The notes beneath the pieces are model-generated. The model was not told the DNA's origin. It saw nothing but the letters and a program-made list of their open reading frames with translations, and searched no databases. Both the position numbers and the translations under genes were made by a program. Of a DNA stretch of 64,000 nt, positions 45,578 through 53,632 are shown in pieces; position 1 is the first letter of the stretch, and every line of letters starts with the position of its first letter. Source of the stretch: Lederbergia wuyishanensis (GTDB lineage: Bacteria; Bacillota; Bacilli; Bacillales; Bacillaceae_C); assembly GCF_022900255.1 (NCBI RefSeq), contig NZ_JALIRM010000005.1, positions 92,116 through 156,115 of the forward strand. The letters run 5' to 3'.

Positions 45578-46810
45578 GTGATTCAAAAATGGATTGCGGA
45601 AATCGAAAAAGATTGGGGATTGGAACATTTCGATTTTAAAAAAGCATTGATTAAAAGAGATGCTTCCGCTATTAAAACAACGGAGTATAAGATGGAAATG
45701 GAATGGTTTCCCGCGGGTGCTGAAATGGAAGATGAATCGAATCCGCCGGGAACGATTTATGCCGAAGTTAATTTTACATACGGAATTTTAACAAGCTTTA
45801 TTGTTGTCATGAGTGAGGATTCAAGGGAAGATCCACCTTTGCTTCAGAGTCCTAAGTTAGATGATGTAGTGGGGTGGGTTGAGTTAAATATTGGATTAAA
45901 GTATGATTCTGATTTTCGGCTGCGAAGGAAGGATAAAGATGGTGACTGCACGGAATATTTCTTTTCTTCTATTATAAACGGAAGAAAGGTATCACCTGGA
46001 GGTCATATTGAAGTTAAAGTAAATGAGCGAGGATGTATCGTGTTTTATTCGTTGTTTGGTTTCTTTCATGCGCTTTATCCTGAAATTGAAGTTAAGCATG
46101 AGGAAGATCAGTCAACCGTAAATATGGATGAGATAATAGAGAAGCAAGTCGTTCTTTTTGGAGTGCCGGAAGAAGATGGATACCAGCTTTTATATGGTGT
46201 AGACGAAGAGTTTATAGATGCGGTCCATAAGTCTGTTGTCCTCTTTTGGAATAAAGAGGATTCAGCTGAGGAAATTCGCATCTCTGATAAAATAGTCGGC
46301 ACAGTGTGGGAGCAGTTTTACGAATCGCAGAAGATTTCTGAAGAAGAAATGTCATTAAATATTCCGCATTCAGATTGTCTTCCTATTTCTGGGGATGAAA
46401 ATAGTGAGTTCGTAAAAGTGATTTCGAATTATTTAAAAGTACACCGTCCGAATGAGAGTGGAAAATGGCAGGTGGAAAACATCGAGCGGCTAAATGGCCT
46501 TTTACACGCGGATGTCGTTCCTGTTAATGACGCGGATCGAATTGTAGATAAATTTAGATTCTTATATGATGCCAATGAACATGAATTGCTTTATGTTTTG
46601 GATAAACGAGAGATGTTAAGTCAAATGAACCAGTTGCCTACATTTGATGTGAAAGTTACGAAAGATGAAGCGTTGGAGCTATTAGAAAAAGATATCTTTT
46701 TCGAGCAATATTATTTATACGATTTTAATAAGAAGGTTTTAAGGCCAACTAAGCGGATTGATTGCCATGAATTTGTAAATGCGGTGACAGGAGAAAAGGT
46801 GAGAGATTAA
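45578..46810 (+). CDS. Conserved hypothetical protein, YcdB/YcdC-like
   Basis: This 410-residue acidic protein has no signal peptide or membrane helix. The central segment INGRKVSPGGHIEVKVNERG, followed by GCIVFYSLFGFFH, resembles the YcdB/YcdC repeat (peptidase propeptide/PepSY-like), in which such modules repeat. A second module probably covers residues 240-400. The function is unknown. The GTG start follows AAGGGGTG. It stands immediately before the 21-bp repeat array. Confidence 0.6.
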   Translation: MIQKWIAEIEKDWGLEHFDFKKALIKRDASAIKTTEYKMEMEWFPAGAEMEDESNPPGTIYAEVNFTYGILTSFIVVMSEDSREDPPLLQSPKLDDVVGWVELNIGLKYDSDFRLRRKDKDGDCTEYFFSSIINGRKVSPGGHIEVKVNERGCIVFYSLFGFFHALYPEIEVKHEEDQSTVNMDEIIEKQVVLFGVPEEDGYQLLYGVDEEFIDAVHKSVVLFWNKEDSAEEIRISDKIVGTVWEQFYESQKISEEEMSLNIPHSDCLPISGDENSEFVKVISNYLKVHRPNESGKWQVENIERLNGLLHADVVPVNDADRIVDKFRFLYDANEHELLYVLDKREMLSQMNQLPTFDVKVTKDEALELLEKDIFFEQYYLYDFNKKVLRPTKRIDCHEFVNAVTGEKVRD

Positions 46811-46840
46811 AAAAGTAGTGTTGTTTGGGAAACAAGTGAC

Positions 46841-47089
46841 TATCTAATAGAGATGTTGTTTCATCTAATTAGAACCTCTTATCATATATAGGATTATGGA
46901 AACGTCTAATAGAGATGTCTAAACATCTAAGAGAACTATGAAATCACCTAATAGAAATCTCGAATGTCTAATAGAACTATGAAATCATCTAATAGAAGTC
47001 TCAAATCATCTAATAGAAATGGGAAATCATCTAATAAAAGCACGAAATCATCTAATATAGACTTGAAACGCGTTATAGAAAGTTCCAAA
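46841..47089. repeat. Tandem array of 12 units of 20-21 bp
   Basis: Units begin at 46841, 46862, 46883, 46903, 46924, 46945, 46965, 46986, 47007, 47028, 47049 and 47069. The first 12 bases follow the consensus CATCTAATAGAA, while the remaining 8-9 bases vary. Periods are 21,21,20,21,21,20,21,21,21,21,20. The repeat phase is close to two helical turns. No frame is open throughout, so it is not a protein repeat. It lies directly after the YcdB-like gene, in a 370-bp gap with a convergent bshB2. Confidence 0.85.
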
Positions 47090-47156
47090 CGTTTATTATT
47101 CTGTTATTATTTGCCTTAAGCAGGATGATTCGCGATTAATCCATCATTATAATAAA

Positions 47157-47185
47157 AAACCTGGTTAGAACTCCTAACCAGGTTT
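47157..47185 (-). terminator. Terminator of yojF-bshB2
   Basis: AAACCTGGTTAG and CTAACCAGGTTT are exact complements around AACTC. The minus-strand tail is T-rich (TTTTTTATT). It overlaps the bshB2 stop codon. Confidence 0.88.
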
Positions 47186-47867
47186 ACAACACTTTATCCT
47201 TTTCCCAATCGTACGTCCAAAAGCGTTCTTTATGCCAGTGGGCCAATAATGCGGGGTCATTAGCAGAGATTTTTTCTTCCATATCAGCTAGCATCCAAGC
47301 TGTTTGGGAAATATGGGCTTTCAATGCTCCGAGTTTTTGTTCCCAAGCTGAGCTTACATCATAATGTATGTCAGCTGGGCCAATTTCCGCTTCTGTATTT
47401 TTTGAAAAAGCGACGCAATGTAATTTTGGTCGGCTTTCTTTAGGAAGTCTTCTCACGGCACGAACGACGGCTCTTCCCGTCGCCTCATGGTCAGGGTGGA
47501 CTGAATATCCGGGATAAAACGAGATAACAAGCGAAGGATTAAGCTCCTCAATCAGTTCAAAGACCATATTTGCAAGCTTTTCATCACTTTCGAACTCAAG
47601 TGTTTTATCCCTGTATCCCATCATACGTAAGTCTGTAAGTCCCATTGATTTTGCAGCAGCTTCAAGTTCTGCTTTTCGAATTTTCGGTAATGACTCTCTT
47701 GTCGCAAACGGGGGATTTCCGAGATTCCTACCCATTTCTCCAAGAGTTAAGCAAGCATATGTAACGGGTGAGCCGTTTTTTATATAACTTGATATCGTTC
47801 CAGAAACCCCAAATGCCTCGTCATCAGGGTGAGGGAACACAACTAGTACATGGCGTTCTTTCTCCAT
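47184..47867 (-). CDS. bshB2: Bacillithiol biosynthesis deacetylase BshB2
   Basis: The 227-residue LmbE-like zinc deacetylase has the metal-binding motif FPHPDDEAFG and later YSVHPDHEATG with the third ligand. It removes acetyl from GlcNAc-malate, the second step of bacillithiol synthesis, and backs up BshB1; related enzymes also act on bacillithiol conjugates. Its partner yojF lies 24 nt upstream, as in B. subtilis. ATG 47867 has GGAG nine bases upstream; GTG 47873 is too close to it. Confidence 0.9.
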   Translation of the reverse strand: MEKERHVLVVFPHPDDEAFGVSGTISSYIKNGSPVTYACLTLGEMGRNLGNPPFATRESLPKIRKAELEAAAKSMGLTDLRMMGYRDKTLEFESDEKLANMVFELIEELNPSLVISFYPGYSVHPDHEATGRAVVRAVRRLPKESRPKLHCVAFSKNTEAEIGPADIHYDVSSAWEQKLGALKAHISQTAWMLADMEEKISANDPALLAHWHKERFWTYDWEKDKVL

Positions 47868-47891
47868 TGGCACAATCTCCTTTCAAAAAAC

Positions 47892-48239
47892 TTATTCGAA
47901 TGGCGTCTTGCTGATTTCTAGAGCCACAGCTAATTTTCCATCATATCCGTGACCTGCAAGAAGCAAACGTCCTAATTCATCCAACTCAAAATGTGTAAGG
48001 CCTTCGGCGTATATCCATCCAATTGGAAGCTTTAATCCAACTCGGTATGGCCCGTCTCCTACAATTTTTCCATGCTCATAGCATACTTGTGCATTACGAA
48101 TATATGCTCCGGCTGAAAAGAATGATTCATTATTATGTGCAGCGTATGCACCATTTGTTGTTTCCAAATGTATGTAAACACTTTCACCAGCGAAATCGTT
48201 TATATGTTGTTGCACCTGCAATAAATTTATTTTTTCCAT
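47892..48239 (-). CDS. yojF: YojF family protein (DUF1806)
   Basis: The 115-residue protein encoded directly before bshB2 matches the DUF1806/YojF pattern: VYIHLETTNGAYAAHNNE, AYIRNAQVCYEHGKI and GWIYAEGLTHFELDELGRLL. The function is unknown; the conserved pairing suggests a link to bacillithiol metabolism. AAGGAGG precedes the ATG. Confidence 0.85.
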   Translation of the reverse strand: MEKINLLQVQQHINDFAGESVYIHLETTNGAYAAHNNESFFSAGAYIRNAQVCYEHGKIVGDGPYRVGLKLPIGWIYAEGLTHFELDELGRLLLAGHGYDGKLAVALEISKTPFE

Positions 48240-48303
48240 TTCCTTGGCCTCCTTCCTTAAGGAACGATATATTTATTTTACTAATAAATTTGCATTTTGT
48301 CTT

Positions 48304-48345
48304 ATAAAAAAACACCCGAAAAGATGGATTCTCTTCCCGGGCGTA
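48304..48345 (-). terminator. Terminator of pdxK
   Basis: On the minus strand CGCCCGGGAAGA pairs with TCTTTTCGGGTG, followed by a seven-T run. It separates pdxK from yojF. Confidence 0.82.
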
Positions 48346-48349
48346 TAAT

Positions 48350-49156
48350 TTAAGCTTTTTTATTGTACGCTCCATGCATAACTGGACCAACATATTGATT
48401 CAGCTTCCAACCATGTTCAATCGCTGCTGTAACAAACTCCTTAGCGGCAGAAACCGCGTCCTTCACAGATTTTCCATGTGCCAAGTTTGCAGTAATGGCA
48501 GCTGCGAACGTACAGCCTGCACCGTGATTGTATGTGGTCCCCAATTTTTCTTTTTCAAGAAGTACAAATTCGTTTCCGTCATAGAAAAGATCCACTGCTT
48601 TATCGTGATTCAAACCTTTACCGCCTTTAATGACGACATTTTTTGCTCCTAGCTCGTGAATTTTCCCAGCCGCTTCTTTCATATCATCGATTGTTTTAAT
48701 TGGGCCTGTTTTAGCAAGCTGCCAAGCTTCGAAAAGGTTTGGCGTAACAACAGTTGCACGAGGTACGAGCAGTTCGCGTAAAGCTTCCGTGTTTTCGGGT
48801 TGTAGCACTTCGTCTTCACCTTTACATACCATTACAGGGTCAATTACGACTTTATCCAATTTATGCTCATCAATTTTTCGGGCGCCGAGTTCAATGATAT
48901 CAACAGATCCGAGCATTCCAGTTTTCATAGCGTCGATACCAACTGATAAAATTGTTTTCAATTGTTGTTCAACAATAGATACATCGATTGGAAAAACACC
49001 GTGGCTCCAGCTATTGTCTGGATCCATTGTTACGATGGACGTTAATGCGGTCATCCCGTAGACGTCGTGTTCTTGAAATGTTTTTAAATCCGCTTGTATA
49101 CCTGCACCGCCGCTGGAGTCAGAACCAGCAAGAGTCAATACCTTTTTCATAGTCAT
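48350..49156 (-). CDS. pdxK: Pyridoxine kinase / hydroxymethylpyrimidine kinase-like
   Basis: This 268-residue ribokinase-fold enzyme is of the ThiD-like group. It has TLAGSDSSGGAGIQADLKTF at the N-terminus, MKTGMLGS in the middle, VIDPVMVCKGE, and the catalytic HGAGCTFAAA near the end. It matches B. subtilis PdxK closely (including QYVGP near the C-terminus), which phosphorylates pyridoxal/pyridoxine in B6 salvage. HMP kinase activity is also known for this type. ATG 49156 follows AGGAGG by eight bases. Confidence 0.88.
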   Translation of the reverse strand: MTMKKVLTLAGSDSSGGAGIQADLKTFQEHDVYGMTALTSIVTMDPDNSWSHGVFPIDVSIVEQQLKTILSVGIDAMKTGMLGSVDIIELGARKIDEHKLDKVVIDPVMVCKGEDEVLQPENTEALRELLVPRATVVTPNLFEAWQLAKTGPIKTIDDMKEAAGKIHELGAKNVVIKGGKGLNHDKAVDLFYDGNEFVLLEKEKLGTTYNHGAGCTFAAAITANLAHGKSVKDAVSAAKEFVTAAIEHGWKLNQYVGPVMHGAYNKKA

Positions 49157-49233
49157 TAAGCGTTCCTCCTAGTTTCACTGGATGTTTATTTTTAGAATAT
49201 ACCAAATTTCCCGTTATGAAAAGATTTTTAACC

Positions 49234-49263
49234 TTTACAAAACAGGGTGTCCCATTGTAAACT
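49234..49263 (+). promoter_or_regulatory. Promoter of the leader transcript before rsgA
   Basis: TTTACA (49234-49239) and TAAACT (49258-49263) are spaced by 18 bp. The transcript would start near 49270 and reach the short leader ORF in about 40 nt. Confidence 0.5.
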
Positions 49264-49307
49264 AAAAATGTTAAATTACACATGATTTTCCAAGGGAGGA
49301 ATGTAGT

Positions 49308-49379
49308 ATGTCAAATGTAATCATTAAATTCATAGAAAACTTCATACTGCCCGTGGATCATGGTGTTAATTTAAGATAA
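49308..49379 (+). CDS. Leader peptide of an attenuator-like region
   Basis: A 23-codon ORF starts at ATG 49308, eight bases after GGAGG (49295-49299). It reads MSNVIIKFIENFILP at its N-terminus and ends VNLR then TAA. Its 3' half contains GCCCGTGG (49349-49356), able to pair with CCATGGGC in the following terminator stem. Strong ribosome site, small size and immediate terminators match ribosome-sensing leader peptides of antibiotic-response genes. No match to a known leader was recognised. Confidence 0.55.
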   Translation: MSNVIIKFIENFILPVDHGVNLR

Positions 49380-49409
49380 TTATTAAAAATCCATTGATTC
49401 ATCCATTTT

Positions 49410-49444
49410 CCATGGGCACATATAAGCTCATGGTTTTATTTTTG
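49410..49444 (+). terminator. Attenuator-like terminator 1
   Basis: CCATGGGC (49410-49417) pairs with GCTCATGG (49426-49433, one G-U) and is followed by TTTTATTTTTG. The left arm has two competing partners: GCCCGTGG in the leader ORF and TGCCCAT at 49458-49464. Confidence 0.65.
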
Positions 49445-49479
49445 TACGGGATACGTATGCCCATTTTACAAAAAACAGA

Positions 49480-49506
49480 AACCGCGACTTGCGGTTATTT
49501 TTTTTG
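49480..49506 (+). terminator. Terminator 2
   Basis: AACCGC-GACTT-GCGGTT followed by A and eight T residues: a compact strong terminator 40 nt after the first. Confidence 0.85.
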
Positions 49507-49718
49507 TCTAGCTTCAGCGCCTATCAACTAGCAAACTTCTTGTTCTTCTCCCTACGATAAGTCAACATCGATTCGCCTAAAGGCTCATCGTGTTTCCTTT
49601 ATCTCAGTCGAAGGCCGAAAAAGGAACGTCGACTAAAACCGCCACGTCCTGTGGCGACGTCGACGGACCCACATCCTGTGGGCCTGTACGTCGATAAGCA
49701 AGGCGCTTACGCTTTTCT
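49506..49718 (-). repeat. Long inverted copy of the GCGTAAGCGCCT repeat with nested hairpins
   Basis: This is the reverse orientation of the unit at 63731-63879, recognisable by CAGCGCCTATC, CTAGCAAACTTCTTGTTCTT, GATAAGTCAACATCG, GTGTTTCCTTTATCTCAGTC and AAGGCGCTTACGCTTTTCT. The middle is extended by CGCCACGTCCTGTGGCG and CCCACATCCTGTGGG hairpins between GTCGAC sites. It separates the leader/attenuator from the rsgA gene. Confidence 0.75.
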
Positions 49719-49747
49719 ACATGCAAAAAATTGGAGGAATCTTAATA

Positions 49748-50803
49748 ATGGATTTAAAAACTTTAGGTTGGAATGAACAATTTGAAAATGAATTCGAATC
49801 AATTAAACAAGATGGCTACTCAGTGGGAAGAGTTGCCTTAGAACATAAGCATTTGTATAGAGTATTAACAGAAAGTGGAGAAGTATTAGCAGAGGTGTCT
49901 GGGAAATTTCAATATAATGCCGCCGGTCGGGGAGCTTATCCAGCAGTAGGGGATTGGGTTGTACTTTCTATAAGAATGGAAGAGAGTAGAGCAACGATTC
50001 ACCACGTTTTACCGAGAAAAAGTAAATTTTCCCGAAATATAGCTGGTGCTACAACGGAAGAACAGATTGTTGCAGCAAATGTTGATACTGTTTTTATTGT
50101 AGCTGCCCTCAATGCTGATTTTAACGTCCGAAGAATTGAAAGATATATGCTGATGGCTTGGGAAAGTGGGGCTAATCCAGTAATAATTTTAAGCAAAGCA
50201 GATCTTTGTCAGGATATAGATGAGAAAGTAAGCGAAACGGAATCAGTCGCAATTGGAGTCCCGATTCATGTTGTAAGTGCTGAGCAAAATATAGGACTTG
50301 AGGCACTTTCTCCTTATATAAAAGAAGGCAAAACTGTTGCGATTCTAGGATCATCCGGAGTTGGCAAATCGACTTTAGTCAATACATTTACAGGGAAAGA
50401 AACATTAAAAACAGGCGGCATCCGTGAGGACGACGCTAGGGGGCGCCATACAACAACCCACCGTGAACTTGTTGTCCTTGAGCATGGAGGTATATTAATC
50501 GATACCCCAGGAATGAGAGAATTGCAGCTTTGGGAAACAGATACAGGACTTAGTCAAGGCTTTTCCGATATCGAGAATTTGGCATCCCTTTGTAAATTCA
50601 GAGATTGTGGCCATCATAATGAACCAGGATGTGCAGTTCGCAGAGCTATTGATCAAGGTGAATTGGACGAAGAACGGTATAAAAGCTATCTCAAGCTGCA
50701 AAGAGAACTAGCATATTTAGAGAGAAAAGAAGATAAACAACTAGCTCAAGCTCAGAAAGATAAATGGAAAAAGATTACGATTGGGCAGAGGAAAAAAAGG
50801 TGA
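49748..50803 (+). CDS. rsgA: Ribosome small subunit-dependent GTPase A (second RsgA-type)
   Basis: The 351-residue circularly permuted GTPase has an OB-fold N-terminus, G4 ILSKADL, then P-loop GSSGVGKSTLV, G2 RHTTTH, G3 IDTPGMREL and a zinc knuckle CKFRDCGHHNEPGC. RsgA assists late maturation of the 30S subunit. This longer version stands in an accessory cluster with GNAT, methyltransferase and GrpB genes, rather than the prkC neighbourhood of the housekeeping Bacillus copy, so it is probably a paralogue. ATG 49748 follows GGAGGA. An attenuator-like leader lies upstream. Confidence 0.9.
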   Translation: MDLKTLGWNEQFENEFESIKQDGYSVGRVALEHKHLYRVLTESGEVLAEVSGKFQYNAAGRGAYPAVGDWVVLSIRMEESRATIHHVLPRKSKFSRNIAGATTEEQIVAANVDTVFIVAALNADFNVRRIERYMLMAWESGANPVIILSKADLCQDIDEKVSETESVAIGVPIHVVSAEQNIGLEALSPYIKEGKTVAILGSSGVGKSTLVNTFTGKETLKTGGIREDDARGRHTTTHRELVVLEHGGILIDTPGMRELQLWETDTGLSQGFSDIENLASLCKFRDCGHHNEPGCAVRRAIDQGELDEERYKSYLKLQRELAYLERKEDKQLAQAQKDKWKKITIGQRKKR

Positions 50804-50805
50804 AT

Positions 50806-51249
50806 ATGCCATATATAATAGAAGTTGTTTTAGAAAAAAATGCTGAGATTTCCTCCTTTCTAAATAAAATGATTAGAGATTTTAATAATGAGCATTCCAT
50901 TCATCATAGGAAAGTAAGGAGAGAAGGTTCAAAACAACCGATAAATATTATTGTAATGGATGAGGATAAAAAATGGGTCGGTGGTATAACTGCTGAAGTT
51001 TATTGGGAGTGGCTTGAAATAAACAAATTTTGGTTTGATGAAAAATATAGAGGTAAAGGATTAGGCGGACTATTACTTGAAGAAACCGAAAGAATCGCAA
51101 TAGATAAAGGTGCAAAAAAGGCACTATTAACTACTTATGAATTCCAAGCACGATCTTTTTACGAAAAAAAGGGATACGAGGTGGTCGGTGAAGTTAAAGA
51201 CTATCCGCCAGGAAGCAGTTATTATACATTGGTGAAGTCGCTAATTTGA
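50806..51249 (+). CDS. GNAT-family N-acetyltransferase
   Basis: The 147-residue acetyltransferase has the acetyl-CoA loop DEKYRGKGLGGLLLEE and KKALLTTYEFQARSFYEKKG, as in histone acetyltransferase HPA2-like proteins. ATG 50806 lies two bases after the rsgA stop with AAGGTGA overlapping the rsgA end, so it is translated from the same message. The substrate is unknown. Confidence 0.88.
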   Translation: MPYIIEVVLEKNAEISSFLNKMIRDFNNEHSIHHRKVRREGSKQPINIIVMDEDKKWVGGITAEVYWEWLEINKFWFDEKYRGKGLGGLLLEETERIAIDKGAKKALLTTYEFQARSFYEKKGYEVVGEVKDYPPGSSYYTLVKSLI

Positions 51250-51281
51250 AAATGAAAGATTTAATGAGACAGGGGAAATAA

Positions 51282-52046
51282 ATGCTAAAGAATTCCGAAG
51301 AATATAATGATCCAATTTTATATGATAAAGAAAATGAATCTTATAATGAAGATATTTCATTTTTATTGAAATGGGCTGAAAAAAAGCAAGGACCAATTAT
51401 TGATTTGGCTTGTGGAACAGGGAGAGCTACAATTCCGTTGGCGAAGGAAGGACACCAACTGATTGGAGTAGACATTCATCCTAGTATGTTAAACGAAGCG
51501 GAAAAGAAGGCATCTAAACAGAATCTGCCAATCAAATGGATTATACAAGACTGTACCGAGTTTGAATTAAATGTAAAAAGTGGCTTGATTTTCACGGTTG
51601 GAAATTCTTTTCAACATTTCCTTACAAATGAATCGCAAGATGGATTATTATCTTCCGTGCATAAACATTTAGAACACGAGGGAATCTTTATTTTTGGCTC
51701 AAGGTTTCCGAGTACGGAGGAATTATTACAGCCAAGCTCAGAGGAGTATTGGAGAACATATATCGACCGTGAAACTGGGGATAAAGTGGATGTTTATACT
51801 ATCAGCAGCTATGATAATCTAGACCAGATTCAACACTACGAAACGATTAGGAAATATAAAAATACTCATGATGAAATCGTAAATGAAAATAGAACAAAAA
51901 TTAGTTTGCGATACGTATTTCCAAAAGAAATGGAACGACTATTATCCGTACATGGATTTAAAATATTGCATGTATATAAAGATTGGAATGAAACACCAAT
52001 TACAAATGATAGCTATCAAATGGTGTATGTTTGTCAAAAAATATAA
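51282..52046 (+). CDS. Class I SAM-dependent methyltransferase
   Basis: The 254-residue methyltransferase has IIDLACGTGRATIPLAKEG (SAM loop), LIGVDIHPSML (acidic ribose contact) and FTVGNSFQHFLT (post-motif). It resembles Methyltransf_25 small-molecule methyltransferases of Bacillus. It follows the GNAT gene by 32 nt with AGGGGAAA before the ATG. Terminated at 52063-52090. The substrate is unknown. Confidence 0.85.
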   Translation: MLKNSEEYNDPILYDKENESYNEDISFLLKWAEKKQGPIIDLACGTGRATIPLAKEGHQLIGVDIHPSMLNEAEKKASKQNLPIKWIIQDCTEFELNVKSGLIFTVGNSFQHFLTNESQDGLLSSVHKHLEHEGIFIFGSRFPSTEELLQPSSEEYWRTYIDRETGDKVDVYTISSYDNLDQIQHYETIRKYKNTHDEIVNENRTKISLRYVFPKEMERLLSVHGFKILHVYKDWNETPITNDSYQMVYVCQKI

Positions 52047-52062
52047 GATGTTAGATGTGAGG

Positions 52063-52090
52063 CCGCTTGGATAATCCGAGCGGTTTTTTG
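52063..52090 (+). terminator. Terminator after methyltransferase
   Basis: CCGCTTGGA pairs with TCCGAGCGG (one mismatch), followed by six T residues. Confidence 0.85.
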
Positions 52091-52188
52091 CATTATTAAT
52101 AATTCGCTATGAAAGAAGGACTATACGAATAAGCGAGGAATAATTATATGAGAAAGAATGTAAACGGAATTCGAACGAGGTGAACTCA

Positions 52189-52713
52189 ATGAAAGTACGA
52201 CTCTCAGTTTTTAACGAAAACTGGGCTCAAATGTTTCAGGATGAAGCCCACTTTTTAAAAACAATATTTGGCGATGAAGTAATAAAATTCGAGCAATTTG
52301 GGAGTACATCAGTTAGAGGCCTAAAGGCTAAACCAGTAATCGACATGATGTGTATCGTGAAAGACATTGAAAAGATAGATTCATTCAATGCTAAAATGGA
52401 TTCTCTTGGATATGATGTTGCAGGAGAATGGGGGATTCCAGGAAGAAGATTATTTCGAAAAGGTGGGGAAAATAGGACACATCATATTCATTTTTATCAA
52501 CAAAATAATCCACATATTAAACGTCATTTAATTTTTCGTGATTACCTGAGATCTCATCCACAAGAAGCAGAAAGTTATAGTGAATTTAAGGAAGAGCTAG
52601 CGCGCAAATTTGATGACACAAGGGAGTATAGTCTAGCTAAAAGAGCATTCGTGAAAGAAATGGAAGAGCGGGCTTTGATCTGGTTTCAAAGGAAAAAAAA
52701 CCTATCACTCTGA
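52189..52713 (+). CDS. GrpB family protein (nucleotidyltransferase fold)
   Basis: The 174-residue GrpB/UPF0157 protein has FEQFGSTSVRGLKAKPVIDM, the nucleotidyltransferase-like GST-(x)-D signature, and GGENRTHHIHFYQQNN with LIFRDYLRSHP downstream. Members are often fused to CoaE or dephospho-CoA kinase; their role is uncertain. ATG 52189 has GAGGTGA upstream. The following small membrane gene may be co-transcribed. Confidence 0.88.
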   Translation: MKVRLSVFNENWAQMFQDEAHFLKTIFGDEVIKFEQFGSTSVRGLKAKPVIDMMCIVKDIEKIDSFNAKMDSLGYDVAGEWGIPGRRLFRKGGENRTHHIHFYQQNNPHIKRHLIFRDYLRSHPQEAESYSEFKEELARKFDDTREYSLAKRAFVKEMEERALIWFQRKKNLSL

Positions 52714-52736
52714 ACATTTTCAGGAGGAATCTTTTT

Positions 52737-52940
52737 TTGAAAATATTAATATGGATTATCCCCAATATTATGTGTTACTTAATGTTTATCGGTTTGATTA
52801 TTTTTATAGTAAAAAATGAGGACGGATTACTTGAAATTAATCAGTTATTCATATGGTTGTTAATAAGCATTATTCTCTTGCTAGCATCTATTTACGGCAG
52901 CTACAGAATTCAGCGATGGATAAAAGAAGGAAAAATATAG
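52737..52940 (+). CDS. Small membrane protein of unknown function
   Basis: The 67-residue protein has two membrane helices (about residues 3-24 and 36-55) separated by an acidic loop (KNEDGLLEINQ) and a basic C-terminus (RIQRWIKEGKI), suggesting both ends face the cytoplasm. The TTG start follows GGAGGA. I do not recognise the family. It sits 23 nt after GrpB and 20 nt before the next hypothetical gene. Confidence 0.6.
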   Translation: MKILIWIIPNIMCYLMFIGLIIFIVKNEDGLLEINQLFIWLLISIILLLASIYGSYRIQRWIKEGKI

Positions 52941-52960
52941 TGGAGGTCGGGGGAATTTGA

Positions 52961-53632
52961 TTGAAAACAGTAGTTATCAATTTTCTTTTTCGAATTTTGT
53001 TTTATCCATTACCTAAAATATTGATTAGTAAAGAAGAAGAGAACGCATTTAATCATTTATTCGAAAGTTCTTGTAAAAAAGTGGATAAATTAATTACATA
53101 TAACCTTGCTATCCCTAAAATTAAATTTCTTTACTATTTAACGAAAAATAAGCGAATTATTTTGCATGGATCCAATAATAAAGAAATAGATAAGTTTGAA
53201 CCGCGCCAACAAACTTTATATAACGGAGAATTAGCCACAGCGATTTTTGCTACTAAGGATCCAATATGGCCTGTTTTCTATGCAATTTTGGATAAAGAAA
53301 AGATAGTCGGAAATATAAGAAACGGATCCATTTCAACAAATGGCAAAAAGTATTTTCACTTTTATTCTATAACTAAACCAACACTCTTAAATAAGCCTTG
53401 GACAACTGGAATGATTTATATATTGGCAGAAGACTCCTTTACCAAGATAAGTAAAGGTGCTATTCAGTTCAATGAGTGGGTAAGTGAAAAAGCCGTATCA
53501 CCAATTGCTAAATTGGAAATTGAACCAAGCGATTTTTATTTTTTAAATAAGGTGGCAATTCATCGTTCTGAAGAATCGATTGTTAAATCATGGCTTCTAT
53601 ACAAAGTTAGAAGTTTGATAAAAGGCGCATAA
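52961..53632 (+). CDS. Hypothetical protein with ART-like LHGSN...FEPR pattern
   Basis: This 223-residue protein has a hydrophobic N-terminal patch without a clear signal. The segment IILHGSNNKEIDKFEPRQQT followed by LATAIFATKDPIWPVFYAI recalls small bacterial ADP-ribosyltransferase-fold proteins (His-Gly-Ser, then FAT near Tyr), but the catalytic Glu is not evident. Family unknown to me. The TTG start has GGAGG upstream. It may be co-transcribed with the small membrane protein gene. The function is open. Confidence 0.6.
   Translation: MKTVVINFLFRILFYPLPKILISKEEENAFNHLFESSCKKVDKLITYNLAIPKIKFLYYLTKNKRIILHGSNNKEIDKFEPRQQTLYNGELATAIFATKDPIWPVFYAILDKEKIVGNIRNGSISTNGKKYFHFYSITKPTLLNKPWTTGMIYILAEDSFTKISKGAIQFNEWVSEKAVSPIAKLEIEPSDFYFLNKVAIHRSEESIVKSWLLYKVRSLIKGA

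Noticed and set aside
46841..47089. CRISPR array
   Set aside because: Repeat unit of 20-21 bp with a conserved 12-base half is far shorter than CRISPR repeats plus spacers, and no cas genes are in the window.
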